NCBI RefSeq assembly: GCF_000772955.1
Contig: NZ_JPVO01000046.1
Span: 92,760-156,759, forward strand
Length of the DNA: 64,000 nt
Direction of reading: 5' to 3'
DNA from: Ureibacillus sinduriensis BLB-1 = JCM 15800
GTDB taxonomy: Bacteria; Bacillota; Bacilli; Bacillales_A; Planococcaceae
Under the pieces are notes generated by a model that was not told where the DNA came from, made no database searches, and saw nothing but the letters and a program-made list of their open reading frames with translations. Numbering within the stretch: the stretch's first letter is position 1; each line of letters opens with the position of its first letter. This document shows, one piece after another, positions 7,723 to 16,591 of this stretch. The position numbers and the translations under genes were made by a program.

Positions 7723-8409
7723 TTATAAGTTGAGTTTCCCACCATGATAACAATAGTAATTTTCAGCTTTAAGATTTTTAATCTTTGTCAGAGATTGTTT
7801 TGCTTTCTCAACATTTAAACAAAAGTTTGGATTGGCAATGACTAATTCATGGTTCTCTATAACCGCTGCATCACCTGTAATTACACTTTTTACACTTGGA
7901 AAATATAATGAAATATGCCCTGAAGTATGCCCTGGTGTTGCTACTACCCTACATTTATTATCTAAAATCATATCACCATCATGTACCTTTTCATCAATTG
8001 AAACATGCTTCAAATTCTTTAATTGCTGTATAAACCATTTACCAAATTCAATTTCCTCTTTTGGCATACTTTCTAGCATTTCTTCGGCTTGAACCAATCT
8101 CTCTGACTTCACTTCACCACTAATGTATTTTGATTCAATTTCACTAGCTATAATGTTGATCCAAGGATACTTTTCTTTGAAATCATATAAAGAGCCTATA
8201 TGATCATCATCATAGTGAGTAATAATTATATTCTTTAAATTCTTCATTTCATATCCATTTTTTAAAATTTCATTTTCAATTAAAGTTAAAAAATTTGTAT
8301 ACCCTGTATCGACCAAGGTCAGTTCATTATTTAATATAATTAAGCTGGGATAAATGTAATTTTTTTGTCCGTTAAATTCAAATTCAATTGGGAGTTCTAA
8401 TATTTTCAT
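7723..8409 (-). CDS. MBL-fold metallo-hydrolase
   Basis: 228 residues of the metallo-beta-lactamase superfamily. The metal-binding motif is ITHYDDDHIGSLYDF (HxxxDH form), followed by TPGHTSGHISLYFP and GDAAVIEN (third and fourth ligand regions), and a final His in CYHGGK. One or two Zn ions are expected; the substrate could be a lactone, thioester or phosphoester. Preceded by TGGAGGT. No neighbour suggests a pathway. Confidence 0.9.
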   Translation of the reverse strand: MKILELPIEFEFNGQKNYIYPSLIILNNELTLVDTGYTNFLTLIENEILKNGYEMKNLKNIIITHYDDDHIGSLYDFKEKYPWINIIASEIESKYISGEVKSERLVQAEEMLESMPKEEIEFGKWFIQQLKNLKHVSIDEKVHDGDMILDNKCRVVATPGHTSGHISLYFPSVKSVITGDAAVIENHELVIANPNFCLNVEKAKQSLTKIKNLKAENYYCYHGGKLNL

Positions 8410-8829
8410 TTTTATACCTCCATCATATTATTCCAAGAATATATTTGTTTAAAACGAATCCCCAATAAAGGAAACTAAAAGTAAAAAACAAACACAAATA
8501 TCGTTAAGGATTTTGGTAATTTATCATAAAAGTATATTAGTGCTTATCCAATTAGTATGTGAATGAAAGCAAAAAGAACAAGACCTATGCTCAACACATC
8601 TTACCTCTATAGTACCATTTTCCATAATGGAAAATAATCCATTTTTCCACTACTCTGCACCTTTAGTTCACTTAGTCTTGCTCCAGAAATGGCCCTTTTC
8701 ATGAATAAAGGCGCAAATCTTATTAAAGAAACGCGCCCGATTGTTGAACATCGTTATTCAGCTATAGCCTTCATTTGAACAATAAACTAATAAAGAATTA
8801 TAACGATATATTTCTGTTTATTTTGGTTC
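8410..8829. other. Gene-free stretch with one repeat copy
   Basis: No gene seen. A perfect short palindrome ATTTTCCAT/ATGGAAAAT lies near 8618-8636, and a full repeat copy occupies 8686-8768. Confidence 0.6.
8686..8768 (+). repeat. Dispersed hairpin repeat, full-length copy
   Basis: AAATGGCCCTTTTCATGAAT, AAAGGCGCAAATCTTATTAA, AGAAACGCGCCCGATTGTTG, AACATCGTTATTCAGCTATA: a near-consensus copy with an extended right tail. Confidence 0.9.
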
Positions 8830-9138
8830 CTAATTATTTTTTTGAGTTTCTAACATAGCAATCTTTTTATTCCGAACCTTTTGAGTAAAATTAATAAGAT
8901 TAATAACTATGGATTGTACTGACATAGCCAGAATGATAAGCATTAAATGTGATTCAGAGAAAAGTAAGTGACATAATAAATAGAAAATTGGTGCAGATGA
9001 AAGAAATGAAACATACTCATTTTTGCTTAAAATTAATATTATTGTTGAAATACATGATGTTACAAATAAAAGCTCTAATAAAATCCATAAATCACTTGCA
9101 TTAAATATCAGACTAATTAAGTCATTAAAATAAGACAT
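8830..9138 (-). CDS. Small membrane protein of unknown function
   Basis: 102 residues with three or so hydrophobic helices and a basic C-terminus ending ETQKNN. The ATG at 9138 has GGAGGGG upstream. No family recognised; it is isolated between repeat copies. Confidence 0.65.
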   Translation of the reverse strand: MSYFNDLISLIFNASDLWILLELLFVTSCISTIILILSKNEYVSFLSSAPIFYLLCHLLFSESHLMLIILAMSVQSIVINLINFTQKVRNKKIAMLETQKNN

Positions 9139-9316
9139 TATATATCCCCTCCATTATTTGGATATACCAACAATTATATGGGATTATTTTGAAATCTACA
9201 AACCTTGATTTAAACCTCATAAATCATAAAAAAGTTACTAAACTCTCCCTTTAGTTTAAATACAACTTCTTCATAATTGTACCTTTAATATTTAAATGGT
9301 CCATTTTAAAAAAAGT

Positions 9317-9362
9317 GTTATTCAACAATATGGCCCTTTGTTGAAGATAGTCATTCAAGTTA
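9317..9362 (+). repeat. Dispersed repeat, left palindrome module
   Basis: TTATTCAACAATATGGCCCT then TTGTTGAAGATAGTCATTCA: this is the palindromic module in which the left arm TTATTCAACAAT pairs with a diverged TTGTTGAAGATA around GGCCC. Confidence 0.7.
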
Positions 9363-9379
9363 AGTCCATGAGAATTAAT

Positions 9380-9943
9380 TTATTTAACGATCCCTAAACT
9401 ATCAAAAGGATAAAATCTAACATTGGCTATCCCTAGTACCTTTTCCATTGGTACTAATCCCACACTAGGAAATCTACTATCAATACTATTACTACGATTA
9501 TCACCTAAAACAAATAGATAGCCTTCTGGTATTGTTGAATATCCTGTTAAAGACTGTAAAGTGAAATCTTGTGTTAGACTACCATTGTCTGGGAGTTGTT
9601 CCTTATACAAGTCTAAATATGGTTCTTCTAGAGGCTCGTCGTTTATATAAAGCGTGTCATCCTTATAAGCAACATGATCTCCAGGTAATCCTATTACTCG
9701 TTTAATATAATCCTTACCAATAGGGGCTTCGAATACTATAACGTCAAATCTTTCAATACCAGAAATTTGCTTACTGATTTTGTTTACTATAACTCTGTCT
9801 CCGTCTTCATAAGTTGGCATCATTGAAGCACCATCTACTGAAATTGGTGAAAAAATAAACGTTCTCATAGCAACGACGAATACAAAAGCTACAACAATAG
9901 ACTTAATCCAGTCTAGTAATTCCTTTTTCTTTGAGTTATTCAA
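9380..9943 (-). CDS. sipT: Type I signal peptidase (SipT/SipS-like)
   Basis: 187 residues. One N-terminal membrane anchor (residues 15-31) precedes the catalytic domain: the nucleophile Ser40 in DGASMMPTYEDGD, the general base Lys81 in DYIKRVIGLPGDHV, and the closing VLGDNRSNSIDSR. It removes signal peptides of exported preproteins on the outer face of the membrane. The start is TTG at 9943 after AAAGGAG. Bacilli commonly carry several paralogues, so the symbol is by family resemblance. Confidence 0.93.
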   Translation of the reverse strand: MNNSKKKELLDWIKSIVVAFVFVVAMRTFIFSPISVDGASMMPTYEDGDRVIVNKISKQISGIERFDVIVFEAPIGKDYIKRVIGLPGDHVAYKDDTLYINDEPLEEPYLDLYKEQLPDNGSLTQDFTLQSLTGYSTIPEGYLFVLGDNRSNSIDSRFPSVGLVPMEKVLGIANVRFYPFDSLGIVK

Positions 9944-10023
9944 AGCATTACCACTCCTTTATTTACCATTTAATTCATTATAAACCATTAATTTTCTATG
10001 TGCGAATGTGCTTGCTATTTAAA

Positions 10024-10090
10024 GATTGTTATTCCACAATCTGGCCCGATTGCTGAATAGGGCGCAATTCTACTTGAGAATTGCGCCTTT
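10024..10090 (+). repeat. Dispersed hairpin repeat, both modules joined
   Basis: The left palindrome, ATTGTTATTCCACAATCTGG then CCCGATTGCTGAATAG, joins directly to the second hairpin GGCGCAATTCT / AGAATTGCGCC with T residues after it. It shows both stems of the family most clearly and may act as a terminator. Confidence 0.85.
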
Positions 10091-10163
10091 AATGGAGTAA
10101 CGGTTGAACTTCTATTAGTTGGTTTAATTGAATAAACCTCAGTCTCTACTTATGCTAGAGAAA

Positions 10164-10480
10164 CTAATCTTGATATAGATATTCGGTTACAGAGAAGTGA
10201 AACTTATATTTTAATCTTTCAGGTTGGGTGATTTTTAAATCTTTAAGATTTCTAACAGTCTTATTTATATCTTGTGTATCGAAAAAGATGCAAATTATTC
10301 CTCTATGACCATTGTGAAATTGGAAAACCCATTCACTTATCCAACCTCCTCCATCTTGAGATTTGATGTTTACCATTTCAAAATACTCTTTCCCGGTCCA
10401 TAAATTAGAAATTTAAATCCTTTTATAGATTTGCCTTTTTTAGTTTCATAAGGTAGTGGGAACGAACGGATATTTGTCAT
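10164..10480 (-). pseudogene. Frameshifted small gene, function unknown
   Basis: Two overlapping frames join into one plausible 105-residue protein. The upstream part starts at ATG 10480 (MTNIRSFPLPYETKKGKSI, then FKFLIYGPGK) and dies at a TAA after about 36 codons. The downstream part (KEYFEMVNIKSQDGGGWISE, to the stop at 10164) continues in the next frame. Adding one A in the run GGGAAAGAG near 10395 restores the whole frame. It is either a recent one-base deletion or an assembly error. The family is unknown. A repeat copy begins just upstream of the start. Confidence 0.6.
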
Positions 10481-10486
10481 AAAAAG

Positions 10487-10537
10487 TGGTCCTACTTCAA
10501 CAATTGCGCCCAATTTGTTAAAGATTGTTATTCGGTT
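10487..10537 (+). repeat. Dispersed hairpin repeat copy
   Basis: TGGTCCTACTTCAACAATTG, CGCCCAATTTGTTAAAGATT, GTTATTCGG. The right tail GATTGTTATTC is also the start of the palindromic module. Confidence 0.7.
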
Positions 10538-10602
10538 TAATCACCTGTTGTTTTATAGCCTGCTAAAATATCTGTTCGAAGCGAAAAGTTTAAATTTTCT
10601 GA

Positions 10603-10660
10603 TTGACATTTTGTGGCGTACCGTCATATTCTATATATGAACATATGCTCATATATAGAA
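10603..10660 (+). promoter_or_regulatory. czrA promoter and SmtB/CzrA-type operator
   Basis: TTGACA (10603-10608), an 18-base spacer and TATTCT (10627-10632) form the promoter. Overlapping it, a near-perfect 32-bp palindrome spans 10629-10660, with arms TTCTATATATGA and TCATATATAGAA. Its core TGAACATATGCTCA fits the 12-2-12 operator of zinc-sensing ArsR/SmtB repressors. Confidence 0.85.
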
Positions 10661-10678
10661 TTTAATGGGGTGGAGAGA

Positions 10679-11014
10679 TTGAGTGAAGAAAAGAAATTTG
10701 AAGTGACATTTAGTGAAGAGGCGCAACATCTGGACGAAGAGACATTGTTTGTCGTTTCTCAAACATTCAAGGCGTTAAGCGATCCAACCAGGATCAGAAT
10801 CTTGAATCTACTATGTACCGGCGAGCATTCCGTCAATGAAATTGCAGAGACGCTCAATCTAAGTCAATCCAGTGTCTCCCACCAGTTGCGTTTCTTGAAA
10901 AACTTAAGACTGGTCAAATACCGAAGAGCCGGGACAACGCTATTTTATTCAGAAGATGATGAACACATCATGAATTTATTGAAGCAGGCCATTGAACATG
11001 CGGCACATCATTAA
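10679..11014 (+). CDS. czrA: ArsR/SmtB family metal-sensing repressor (CzrA-like)
   Basis: 111 residues with the ArsR winged helix: [20 protein letters not shown], then [20 protein letters not shown] as the recognition helix. The C-terminal helix carries the alpha-5 metal-site pattern ([21 protein letters not shown] pairs), expected to bind Zn, Co or Ni and release DNA. TTG at 10679 after GGGGTGG is chosen as start; upstream frame extension overlaps the operator. The czcD gene follows 17 bases later, so the repressor controls its own efflux pump. Confidence 0.92.
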   Translation: MSEEKKFEVTFSEEAQHLDEETLFVVSQTFKALSDPTRIRILNLLCTGEHSVNEIAETLNLSQSSVSHQLRFLKNLRLVKYRRAGTTLFYSEDDEHIMNLLKQAIEHAAHH

Positions 11015-11031
11015 ATTAGGGGGAATGTAGA

Positions 11032-11985
11032 ATGGGACACCATCACGGACATGACCATACACACGGTTCAAACAAAAAGACGTTAATGATCAGTTTTATG
11101 ATCATTACTACTTATATGGTGATCGAGGCTATTGGAGGGTTCATGACCAACAGCCTTGCGTTATTATCGGATGCGGGACATATGCTGAGTGATGCCATTT
11201 CACTTGGGATTGCACTATTAGCTTTTACACTTGGGGAAAAAGCTGCCAACTACAGCAAAACATATGGCTATAAACGATTCGAAATATTGGCGGCTGTACT
11301 TAACGGTGGAACGCTTATCCTCATTTCACTTTATATTTTTTACGAAGCAATCCAGCGCTTTCAAAACCCTCCCGAAGTCGCTTCAACCGGGATGTTGATC
11401 ATTGCTTCAATCGGGTTGCTCGTCAATATTGTCGTTGCGTGGATTATGATGCGCGGCGGTGACGTCGAAGAGAATTTAAACATGCGCGGGGCATACATGC
11501 ATGTAATCAGCGATATGCTTGGATCCATCGGGGCCATTATCGCTGCGCTAGTCATCATCTTTTTCGGTTGGGGCTGGGCTGACCCACTTGCAAGCGTCAT
11601 TGTTGCAGCACTTGTCTTACGAAGCGGTTACTATATTACTAAATCAGGGCTTCACGTCCTGATGGAAGGAACACCCCAAAATATCAATGTGGATGATGTG
11701 ATTCAAACAATCAGCAATACTAAAGGCATTCAAAGTGTTCATGACTTGCATGTCTGGTCGATTACAAGCGGGTTGAATGCCCTTTCCTGCCATGCAGTAG
11801 TGAGCGGGGATATGTCGATTACCGAGAGTGAAAAGTTACTCCATAAAATCGAACATGATTTGGCGCACCAAAATATTCACCATATGACCATTCAATTGGA
11901 AACCTCTTCCCATTCGCATGACAACACGATTTTATGCAATGCGAAAGCTGATTCATCCGGCCAACATCACCATCACCATCACTGA
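11032..11985 (+). CDS. czcD: Cation diffusion facilitator metal/H+ antiporter
   Basis: 317 residues with six transmembrane helices. Metal site A residues are in SLALLSDAGHMLSDAISLG and in HVISDMLGSIG. The N-terminus is His-rich (MGHHHGHDHTHG), and the C-terminal cytoplasmic ferredoxin-like domain (HDLHVWSITSG) ends in Gln followed by six His. It exports Zn, Co or Cd across the cytoplasmic membrane in exchange for protons. GGGGGAATG precedes the ATG. It is co-transcribed with czrA and followed by a strong terminator. The terminal His run is likely a metal-capture tail. Confidence 0.95.
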   Translation: MGHHHGHDHTHGSNKKTLMISFMIITTYMVIEAIGGFMTNSLALLSDAGHMLSDAISLGIALLAFTLGEKAANYSKTYGYKRFEILAAVLNGGTLILISLYIFYEAIQRFQNPPEVASTGMLIIASIGLLVNIVVAWIMMRGGDVEENLNMRGAYMHVISDMLGSIGAIIAALVIIFFGWGWADPLASVIVAALVLRSGYYITKSGLHVLMEGTPQNINVDDVIQTISNTKGIQSVHDLHVWSITSGLNALSCHAVVSGDMSITESEKLLHKIEHDLAHQNIHHMTIQLETSSHSHDNTILCNAKADSSGQHHHHHH

Positions 11986-12001
11986 TTAGTTCGGGAACCA
12001 C

Positions 12002-12043
12002 TAAAGGGGCTCAATTCTTGCTCATGAATTGCCCCTTTCTTTA
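12002..12043 (+). terminator. Intrinsic terminator of czrA-czcD
   Basis: AAAGGGGC(T)CAATTC pairs with GAATTGCCCCTTT around a short loop, followed by CTTT. The sequence resembles the repeat-family hairpin in reverse but functions plainly as the operon end. Confidence 0.85.
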
Positions 12044-12122
12044 TGTGAAATCCCCCCATACTCTAGACAGGTGAAAGCATTCTTCCTGAATCAACCATGT
12101 CCATCTTTTGTCCAATAAGCAA

Positions 12123-12329
12123 CTACAATGTCCCCTTGAACCTCTTTGTTTTTTTTACATAGCTCTCGATGATAAATCCGCACTCCGTACAAATGAGGTA
12201 TTCAATTTCTAAACCTAAGCTCATCATCCTGTTATATGGATACATGGCTCCATATCCGCTATGTTTGCCTAATCCCAACTCTTTTTCACCGCATTTTGGG
12301 CATTCTGTTGTTTTCGTCGTTTTGATCAT
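12123..12329 (-). CDS. Small zinc-ribbon protein
   Basis: 68 residues with two CxxC pairs, ECPKCGEKE near the start and LICTECGF near residue 50, which should hold one zinc ion. Preceded by GGGGGAG and ATG at 12329. Zinc ribbons of this kind serve in nucleic-acid or protein contacts; no specific role is suggested. It lies 3' to the czrA-czcD terminator on the opposite strand. Confidence 0.75.
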   Translation of the reverse strand: MIKTTKTTECPKCGEKELGLGKHSGYGAMYPYNRMMSLGLEIEYLICTECGFIIESYVKKTKRFKGTL

Positions 12330-12530
12330 TTGTCTCCCCCATTTCTGCAGAAATATATTAATGGCAAATACGATTGTCTTCTACTTTAGGAAAGCATATT
12401 TTTCCTGATGGTCTTAATATTCTTACGTATGGGCTATATAAATCGTTTCATCTTCTGCAGCTAAATTGAGGAATAAAAAAAGAGATGTCCCAGCACCCCT
12501 TGTTTTAAAGCTATAAATCGGAAAGACCAA

Positions 12531-13364
12531 TCATTTTAGGAAGGCTTCTTGTTTGGATACACGAATCATTTCACTTGGATAAACCTTTTTAAAGTACTTT
12601 TCCACAGCTGCATGGATATCTCTCCGGTACCACTTCGCAAGTCCATTTTCTTCAAAAATCTCGGGCATCCCCAGTCTCTCTGACCGCTTGCCATTCGCCC
12701 CATCCCCGATCGTCAACGTATCGATCCAAATATGATCGACGATGCCCTCAAAGACTTTTGGGAAATCAGGTGTAAAGGGCAGCACAGGCGAAATGGATGC
12801 TTGTGTACGGATACCTGCATCATGGAGCTCTTTTAGTGCCTTTATCCTTAATTTGATTCCTGGTGCATGAGGAGCAAAAAGACGTTTTATGTCCTCCCTG
12901 TCCGTTTCCACTGTCATCGATACGAGCACCTTGCATTTTTCATTCAACTTTGCCAACAACTCGATATCTCTTGTAATGAGGGGGCTCCGCGTTTGAATTT
13001 GAAGAAAATCCGGCGGGTTTTTAATCATTTCCTCCAATATCCCTCGAACGATTTTGGCTTTCCGTTCAATTGGCTGATAAGGATCTGTAGCAGACGACAT
13101 GAAGATATTGATCGCCTTGTTTTTCCGGCGAAGTGCTAAAATTTCATTCCGGACGTTTTCTGCTGCATTCAATTTGATGTCCAGCCATTCACCCCAAGGA
13201 ATTTCTTTGAACCGTTGAATCGGCATTTCTCTTACATAGCAATAGCGGCATGCAAAAGCACAACCACTGTACGGATTCAATGAATGTGTGAATCCTACAT
13301 CCAAGTAACCCTTTGCCTCGGTCAGAATTTTTTTTGCAAGGACTTCCTTAATTTGAATCGACAT
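12531..13364 (-). CDS. Radical SAM protein, spore-photoproduct-lyase-like
   Basis: 277 residues. CAFACRYC (Cys35, Cys39, Cys42) is the CxxxCxxC cluster motif for a 4Fe-4S centre that cleaves S-adenosylmethionine. Downstream, FMSSATDPYQPIERK and LQIQTRSPLITRDIELL match the SplB/Rv2578c-type subfamily of short radical SAM proteins. The exact substrate is unknown; photoproduct lyase proper is longer, so a DNA-repair role is not established. Preceded by GAGGGG. Confidence 0.9.
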   Translation of the reverse strand: MSIQIKEVLAKKILTEAKGYLDVGFTHSLNPYSGCAFACRYCYVREMPIQRFKEIPWGEWLDIKLNAAENVRNEILALRRKNKAINIFMSSATDPYQPIERKAKIVRGILEEMIKNPPDFLQIQTRSPLITRDIELLAKLNEKCKVLVSMTVETDREDIKRLFAPHAPGIKLRIKALKELHDAGIRTQASISPVLPFTPDFPKVFEGIVDHIWIDTLTIGDGANGKRSERLGMPEIFEENGLAKWYRRDIHAAVEKYFKKVYPSEMIRVSKQEAFLK

Positions 13365-13414
13365 TGTGCATCGCCCCTCTCATTATATGTTGGAAGAAAT
13401 GTGTCTCGGAGTTT

Positions 13415-13804
13415 TCATTTCCTTTTCTTGATCGTCTTGATTTTTTTTATGAAATAGTAATGCTTGTACAATGCTAAAAGAACCAATAGAATTTTGACCA
13501 AAAGAATATCCACATAAATAACCGAGAGAAGGATAAAGAAATCAGCAATTAGATTGATTCTGATCTTCTCTTTTTTCGTCATACCCTTTTTCTGCAGAAA
13601 TGCTTCCACATATTTCTCATACACAGTCGTACTTTTAAACCAAGCTTCAATGCGTTCGGAACTTTTTGCAAAACAAAAGGCGGCAAGTAAGTAGAACGGA
13701 CCTCCCGGCAAGAGAGGAATCACCGTCCCTATAATCCCCAGCACAAGAAAGACTCCCCCGAGTATAAAAAATATAGCACTTTTTATTTTTTTCATCGTTA
13801 TCAT
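13415..13804 (-). CDS. DUF454 (YbaN-like) inner membrane protein
   Basis: 129 residues with N-terminal helices separated by PLLPGGPFYLLAAFCFAKSS, the DUF454 signature (GTVIPLLPTTPF-like motif followed by CFA.SS), then two more hydrophobic helices and a very basic end IKTIKKRK. Integral membrane protein of unknown function. GAGGG precedes the ATG at 13804. It is convergent with nothing nearby; the radical SAM gene is downstream. Confidence 0.85.
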   Translation of the reverse strand: MITMKKIKSAIFFILGGVFLVLGIIGTVIPLLPGGPFYLLAAFCFAKSSERIEAWFKSTTVYEKYVEAFLQKKGMTKKEKIRINLIADFFILLSVIYVDILLVKILLVLLALYKHYYFIKKIKTIKKRK

Positions 13805-13951
13805 GAGTAGTTACCCTCTATATTGAAATAGTTTTGTTGCAATCGTCAATTCCCTTTCCAATCTAATTGTACAATAGCATGGGATGAATTTGGCTTAATA
13901 ATATAAACCTATATGAGTTGATATAGACTTTTTTTAAGTTTCATTCATTCA

Positions 13952-13984
13952 GCAAAAAACGAATCCCCTTTCGGAAGATTCGTG
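13952..13984 (-). terminator. Intrinsic terminator of the alpha/beta hydrolase
   Basis: ACGAATC (13959-13965) pairs with GATTCGT (13977-13983); the A run to its left is a T tract on the minus strand. Confidence 0.8.
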
Positions 13985-14024
13985 CCGCTTTGTATTTCTG
14001 AAGGTAACCGACTCGGAGAAAGCC

Positions 14025-14714
14025 TCAGATTTCAAGAAAGCTTCTCACAGCAGCAAAGAAACCTTGTAAATTCTCTTCATGTACATGGTGACCGGCATCA
14101 GCGATTGTTACAAACATGCCATTTTGAATTAGCTCGGAAACTTCTTGCAATTTGCTCTGGGGAATATGGCTTGCCCCCCCACCTAAAATGAGAGTCGGCA
14201 TAGTGATCTCGGGAAGGCGCGACCACCATTCGGGATTCGGTTCATTAAGTTGATGCAGGATTGAAGGTACGACCTGCCAATCAAATGGCAGTGGCACAGA
14301 AGGTTTGGGAGGGATTTCTATCGGTTTGTCTTGAAAAGGAGGCGGCGTATCCTCAACGATTAACCGTTCGATTCTTGAAGGAAAAGTTTCCGAGAAAAGG
14401 TAGGCAACTGTTCCCCCCATAGAATGGCCAATTAACGTGAAGCGCTCCAATTTCATGGCATCGGCAAAATGCAACAGGTCATCGCACATCAGCTCGAATG
14501 TATACTCTCCGGTTCTCGCACTCCCGCCGTGGCCTCGTTGATCTAAAGCTAAAACACGGTATCGCTCCTCTAGTCCAGCCGCCACCTCATCCCACGTTTC
14601 CGCATTTTTCCCCAGTGCGTGAAGTGCAACAATCGGCGGTGCGGAAGGTTCACCACTTTCGCGATACTGAAATTTGAGTCCATTCAATTCAACTTGTTTC
14701 ACCCTTATTTCCAA
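14025..14714 (-). CDS. Alpha/beta fold hydrolase
   Basis: 229 residues of the alpha/beta hydrolase fold: oxyanion region VALHALGKNAETWDEVA, nucleophile elbow LIGHSMGGTVAYLF (Ser in GHSMGG), and catalytic His in IADAGHHVHEENLQGF. An acid is expected before it (LILGGGASH region). Likely an esterase or C-C hydrolase of small molecules. The TTG start at 14714 follows AGGAGATG at ten bases; a GTG four codons in is possible. Monocistronic. Confidence 0.88.
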   Translation of the reverse strand: MEIRVKQVELNGLKFQYRESGEPSAPPIVALHALGKNAETWDEVAAGLEERYRVLALDQRGHGGSARTGEYTFELMCDDLLHFADAMKLERFTLIGHSMGGTVAYLFSETFPSRIERLIVEDTPPPFQDKPIEIPPKPSVPLPFDWQVVPSILHQLNEPNPEWWSRLPEITMPTLILGGGASHIPQSKLQEVSELIQNGMFVTIADAGHHVHEENLQGFFAAVRSFLEI

Positions 14715-14835
14715 CTGGAATCATCTCCTAAAATTGCGGCATTTAAGCCAGCCCTTTAAATTCATATCCATAGTTATATATTTCAAGTTATCGATGAATA
14801 TTCCTGCCTGTCGTTTGGGTTATGGCCTTTTGGAT

Positions 14836-14868
14836 GAAAAGATCGCATTCCCTGGACAAACGCGATCG
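14836..14868 (-). terminator. Intrinsic terminator of the serine hydrolase gene
   Basis: GATCGC (14841-14846) pairs with GCGATC (14862-14867), with T residues on the minus-strand 3' side. The rest of the 14715-14894 gap holds nothing recognisable. Confidence 0.6.
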
Positions 14869-14894
14869 ATATGGTGTTGTTTATGAACCCACCA

Positions 14895-16376
14895 TTATCT
14901 AATGGTTTCCTTTCTTGTTAATATTCGCACCAATACGAACAAGTAATACACAATGGCCGTTGCAAGCACACTATAATAAAGAACAGTAATCGAGGTTGGC
15001 CCCCATACTTTTATAAAATCCCATGTCATTTCCAGTAAAGTAGCTGGAGCAACCATTAAAGCTGTCAACAGCGCCCCAACGAATAAAGTATGGATCACGA
15101 TCAATACGATTTTTTTCCCTTTCAACCTTATCCAAGCCCTCTGTTTTTTAGCAACCTTCCACAGCGTCTTCAAAAATAAATAACTAAATAGCACCCCAAC
15201 ACAGCAAACAAATATACTCAAAAGCGTTACGATATTATCGATCTGCTGATAACTATCGGTGTGATTCAAGTTCACCTCATTTCCTTCCCATAAATCCATC
15301 ACACCCTGACCTATTGCTGTTGTAAAGGATGAATTCATATTGGATAGAATGGCCATCCCTACTTGTTCTTCGGGCTGCAGGATGAGGAAAGAAGAGAATG
15401 TTGGGTTCTCGCCGGCATGGAATATATATCGTTTCTCATCCTCCTCCATTATGCTCCACCCACTCGCATAGTAGGTGTTTAGATCGAAAGGATTCACGGA
15501 TTGATCAGGGATATGGGATTCTTGTATCAATCGATTGTTTATCTCATCACTTTGAGTTGCTCCCAGCTGAAGGTTCAGCCATTTTGAGATATCATTTGTG
15601 CTGCTGATGATGTAGCCGGCCGGTATATTCCCGCGATAAGCCGGTGGTGTATACTCTTGTACGCGCTTGAACCCTCTTTTGTAACCTGTTGCCAATTCCC
15701 CGGACTCGACATGATGTCTGCCAACATACGAATCTTTCATTCCGATGTCTTCCAACAACTCTTTCATATACACTTCATAGGGCTGCTTTGTAGCATTCTC
15801 AATGACAAGCCCCAATACATCGTAATTGATTGTAGCGTACTGAAATGAGCTTCCCGGTTCCCGATTCAATGGCTTCTCCAAGAGGCTCCTTACTGTTAAT
15901 TCAAGGGCATTTTCTTCATCCGTTTTCGGGATATCAACAATCGTATTCGAAGCAATTCCACTTGTATGATGCAGCAATTGATTGATCGTAATCGTCTGCA
16001 CCTCTCCTTTATATTGTAACTTTAACCAGGGGATATATTTTCTTACATCGTCCGTCCGTTTTAATAATCCCTTTTCTTCTAATTTTAGAATGGCTAGGCC
16101 TGTAAATGCTTTAGAGGTCGAAGCGAGCTCGAATAAAGTGCTGGAAGTGACCGGCACCTTGTTCTGTACATCGGCATATCCAAATCCATTTTGGTAAACC
16201 GTCTTTCCCTTTTCTACAATCACTACCGATATTCCGGGAATTTGGCTAACTCCCATTTGCTCTTCAACAAACTGTTCGATTTTTTCAATTCTCTCAGTAC
16301 CGCTATCTGCATAAGCTTCCGGGATCAATGAAGTGAATCCGAGAAGCATTATTAACATTAAAGCTACTTTTCGCAT
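14895..16376 (-). CDS. Beta-lactamase-family serine hydrolase with membrane tail
   Basis: 493 residues. A signal peptide (residues 1-23, ending near AYA) leads to a class-C-type penicillin-binding fold: STSK at Ser86-Lys89 (SxxK) and FHAGENPTF in place of the KTG box (HAG form). The usual YxN motif reads YAT in FQYATINYDVLG, so activity may differ from true beta-lactamases. The last 110 residues hold three or four transmembrane helices. Such proteins (PbpE/Flp-type) act as D-alanyl esterases or peptidases at the outer face of the membrane. Preceded by GAAGGGCGG. Confidence 0.88.
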   Translation of the reverse strand: MRKVALMLIMLLGFTSLIPEAYADSGTERIEKIEQFVEEQMGVSQIPGISVVIVEKGKTVYQNGFGYADVQNKVPVTSSTLFELASTSKAFTGLAILKLEEKGLLKRTDDVRKYIPWLKLQYKGEVQTITINQLLHHTSGIASNTIVDIPKTDEENALELTVRSLLEKPLNREPGSSFQYATINYDVLGLVIENATKQPYEVYMKELLEDIGMKDSYVGRHHVESGELATGYKRGFKRVQEYTPPAYRGNIPAGYIISSTNDISKWLNLQLGATQSDEINNRLIQESHIPDQSVNPFDLNTYYASGWSIMEEDEKRYIFHAGENPTFSSFLILQPEEQVGMAILSNMNSSFTTAIGQGVMDLWEGNEVNLNHTDSYQQIDNIVTLLSIFVCCVGVLFSYLFLKTLWKVAKKQRAWIRLKGKKIVLIVIHTLFVGALLTALMVAPATLLEMTWDFIKVWGPTSITVLYYSVLATAIVYYLFVLVRILTRKETIR

Positions 16377-16591
16377 CGTTTATTTCCGCCCTTCTCCACT
16401 AATAAACTAATTCGGCAAATCCATGTCACATACTTTTAATTTTACCAATCTGCAAGAGCGGAAGATTTAACTGCTTCTTGCCTATTCCTTAATTGTTTCT
16501 TAAATATTCCGAGTCCCTAGAATACGAAAAAATCGGTCGAACGCGTCAAGCTTATACATAACAATCACTAGTTAAAGGGTTTGGTATTTAT

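Noticed and set aside
9380..9943. LexA repressor-like protein
   Set aside because: The Ser/Lys pair and GDNRSNS box fit signal peptidase I; there is no N-terminal DNA-binding domain.
12002..12043. Another copy of the dispersed repeat
   Set aside because: The stem is related in sequence but sits at the czcD end with a plain terminator layout, and the tail is absent.
14674..14886. 70-residue plus-strand frame across the hydrolase start
   Set aside because: No ribosome site; overlaps the start of a known hydrolase gene and a terminator.
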